Positions 63,832 through 64,000 of a stretch of DNA of 64,000 nt are shown here, one piece after another. A model generated the notes under the pieces. The model searched no databases. It saw nothing but the letters and a program-made list of their open reading frames with translations, and was not told the DNA's origin. The DNA is from Tistrella mobilis (GTDB taxonomy: Bacteria > Pseudomonadota > Alphaproteobacteria > Tistrellales > Tistrellaceae): the NCBI RefSeq assembly GCF_039634785.1, contig NZ_JBBIAB010000013.1, positions 87,911 to 151,910 on the forward strand, in the 5' to 3' direction. How positions within the stretch are numbered: the first letter of the stretch is position 1; each line of letters starts with the position of its first letter. A program made the position numbers and the translations under genes.

Positions 63832-64000
63832 TCACGCCGGACGGATGGGCGGGACCCATGGAATCTCTTTTGCAATCAAGATGTTAATCGTGATCGCGAT
63901 CTTGCGCATAAGGGCGGTGAGCGCCACCTTGCCAGGCTTTCCGTTGCGGACGAGGCCGTCGTAAAAGGCCTTCCAGGTGGGGTTGTAGCGCAGGGCGCAA
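63832..64000 (-). CDS. IS110-family transposase, C-terminal part only
   Basis: Read on the minus strand in from the right edge: CALRYNPTWKAFYDGL, then VRNGKPGKVALTALMRKIAI, ending in TINILIAKEIPW. The N-P-x-x-x-x-F-Y and G-K-x-x-K-x-A-L-x-A-x-M-R-K blocks are the conserved C-terminal end of IS110-family (DEDD/Ser) transposases. The stop is at 63834-63832; the rest of the gene is outside. The element's right end lies between the stop codon and the interrupted palindrome at about 63816. Confidence 0.82.
   Translation of the reverse strand, partial: CALRYNPTWKAFYDGLVRNGKPGKVALTALMRKIAITINILIAKEIPWVPPIRPA

Overview
The window is a high-GC (about 70 percent) bacterial chromosome segment with dense, often overlapping genes. 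Gene content (fused FhuB-type permease, Xre-RES module, type VI secretion cluster with ClpV/TagJ, Dpp/Opp operon beside flavin oxygenases) and protein style suggest an alphaproteobacterium, possibly a Rhodospirillales/Tistrella-like organism. That placement is inference; there is no rRNA or other phylogenetic marker here, and no tRNA or rRNA gene was recognised.

Layout. (1) 1-13.5 kb, minus strand: a type VI secretion system (T6SS) operon read tssA, tssB, tssC, a second tssC-like gene, tagJ, tssE, tssF, tssG, tssH(clpV), fha. It is interrupted between tssE and tssF by about 1 kb of 295-bp tandem repeats. The membrane-complex genes (tssJKLM) are not in view and may lie left of position 1. (2) 14.5-24.2 kb, plus strand: the payload side, with hcp, three unrecognised accessory genes, vgrG, a DUF1795 (EagR-type) chaperone and a 1501-residue PAAR-Rhs effector ending in a putative HNH-type nuclease. 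(3) 24.2-28.5 kb: an immunity island with two intact tandem paralogues, two decayed copies, one orphan C-terminal fragment, an Imm22-like gene, a zinc-ribbon/L7-L12-like protein and an AT-rich unknown. (4) 28.5-30.2 kb: an Xre-RES toxin-antitoxin pair and a lone ParD whose ParE survives only as a 27-codon tail. (5) 30.4-33.2 kb: treY. (6) 33.2-33.9 kb: palindromic repeats and a three-repeat CRISPR-like array with no cas genes. (7) 33.9-35.6 kb: an alpha/beta hydrolase and a PaiB-like flavin protein.

(8) 35.6-40.1 kb, minus strand: the most unusual locus. A Fur-box-like promoter precedes a small peptide gene, an asparagine-synthetase-like enzyme, an ABC exporter and a formyltransferase, with ATGA overlaps between the last three. 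The synthetase gene is visibly AT-richer than its surroundings. It resembles a lasso-peptide or other RiPP cluster lacking the usual B protein, with a formyltransferase instead. (9) 40.1-46.5 kb: phosphoesterase, MFS and DMT transporters, an AraC regulator, two tiny antitoxin-like genes and an MsbA-type ABC transporter. (10) 46.5-53.5 kb: a ferric-siderophore uptake operon (FhuB-, FhuD-, FhuC-like, TonB receptor) with an AraC regulator. (11) 53.5-54.3 kb: a di-iron Fe-S repair protein with an NsrR-like operator. (12) 54.4-63.5 kb: GNAT, a complete Dpp/Opp-type ABC importer and two flavin-dependent oxygenase-family genes, probably a scavenging operon for an organosulfur or peptide-like nutrient. 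(13) The right edge is the 3' end of an IS110-family transposase whose element seems to have inserted into a copy of a palindromic repeat found at several loci in the window.
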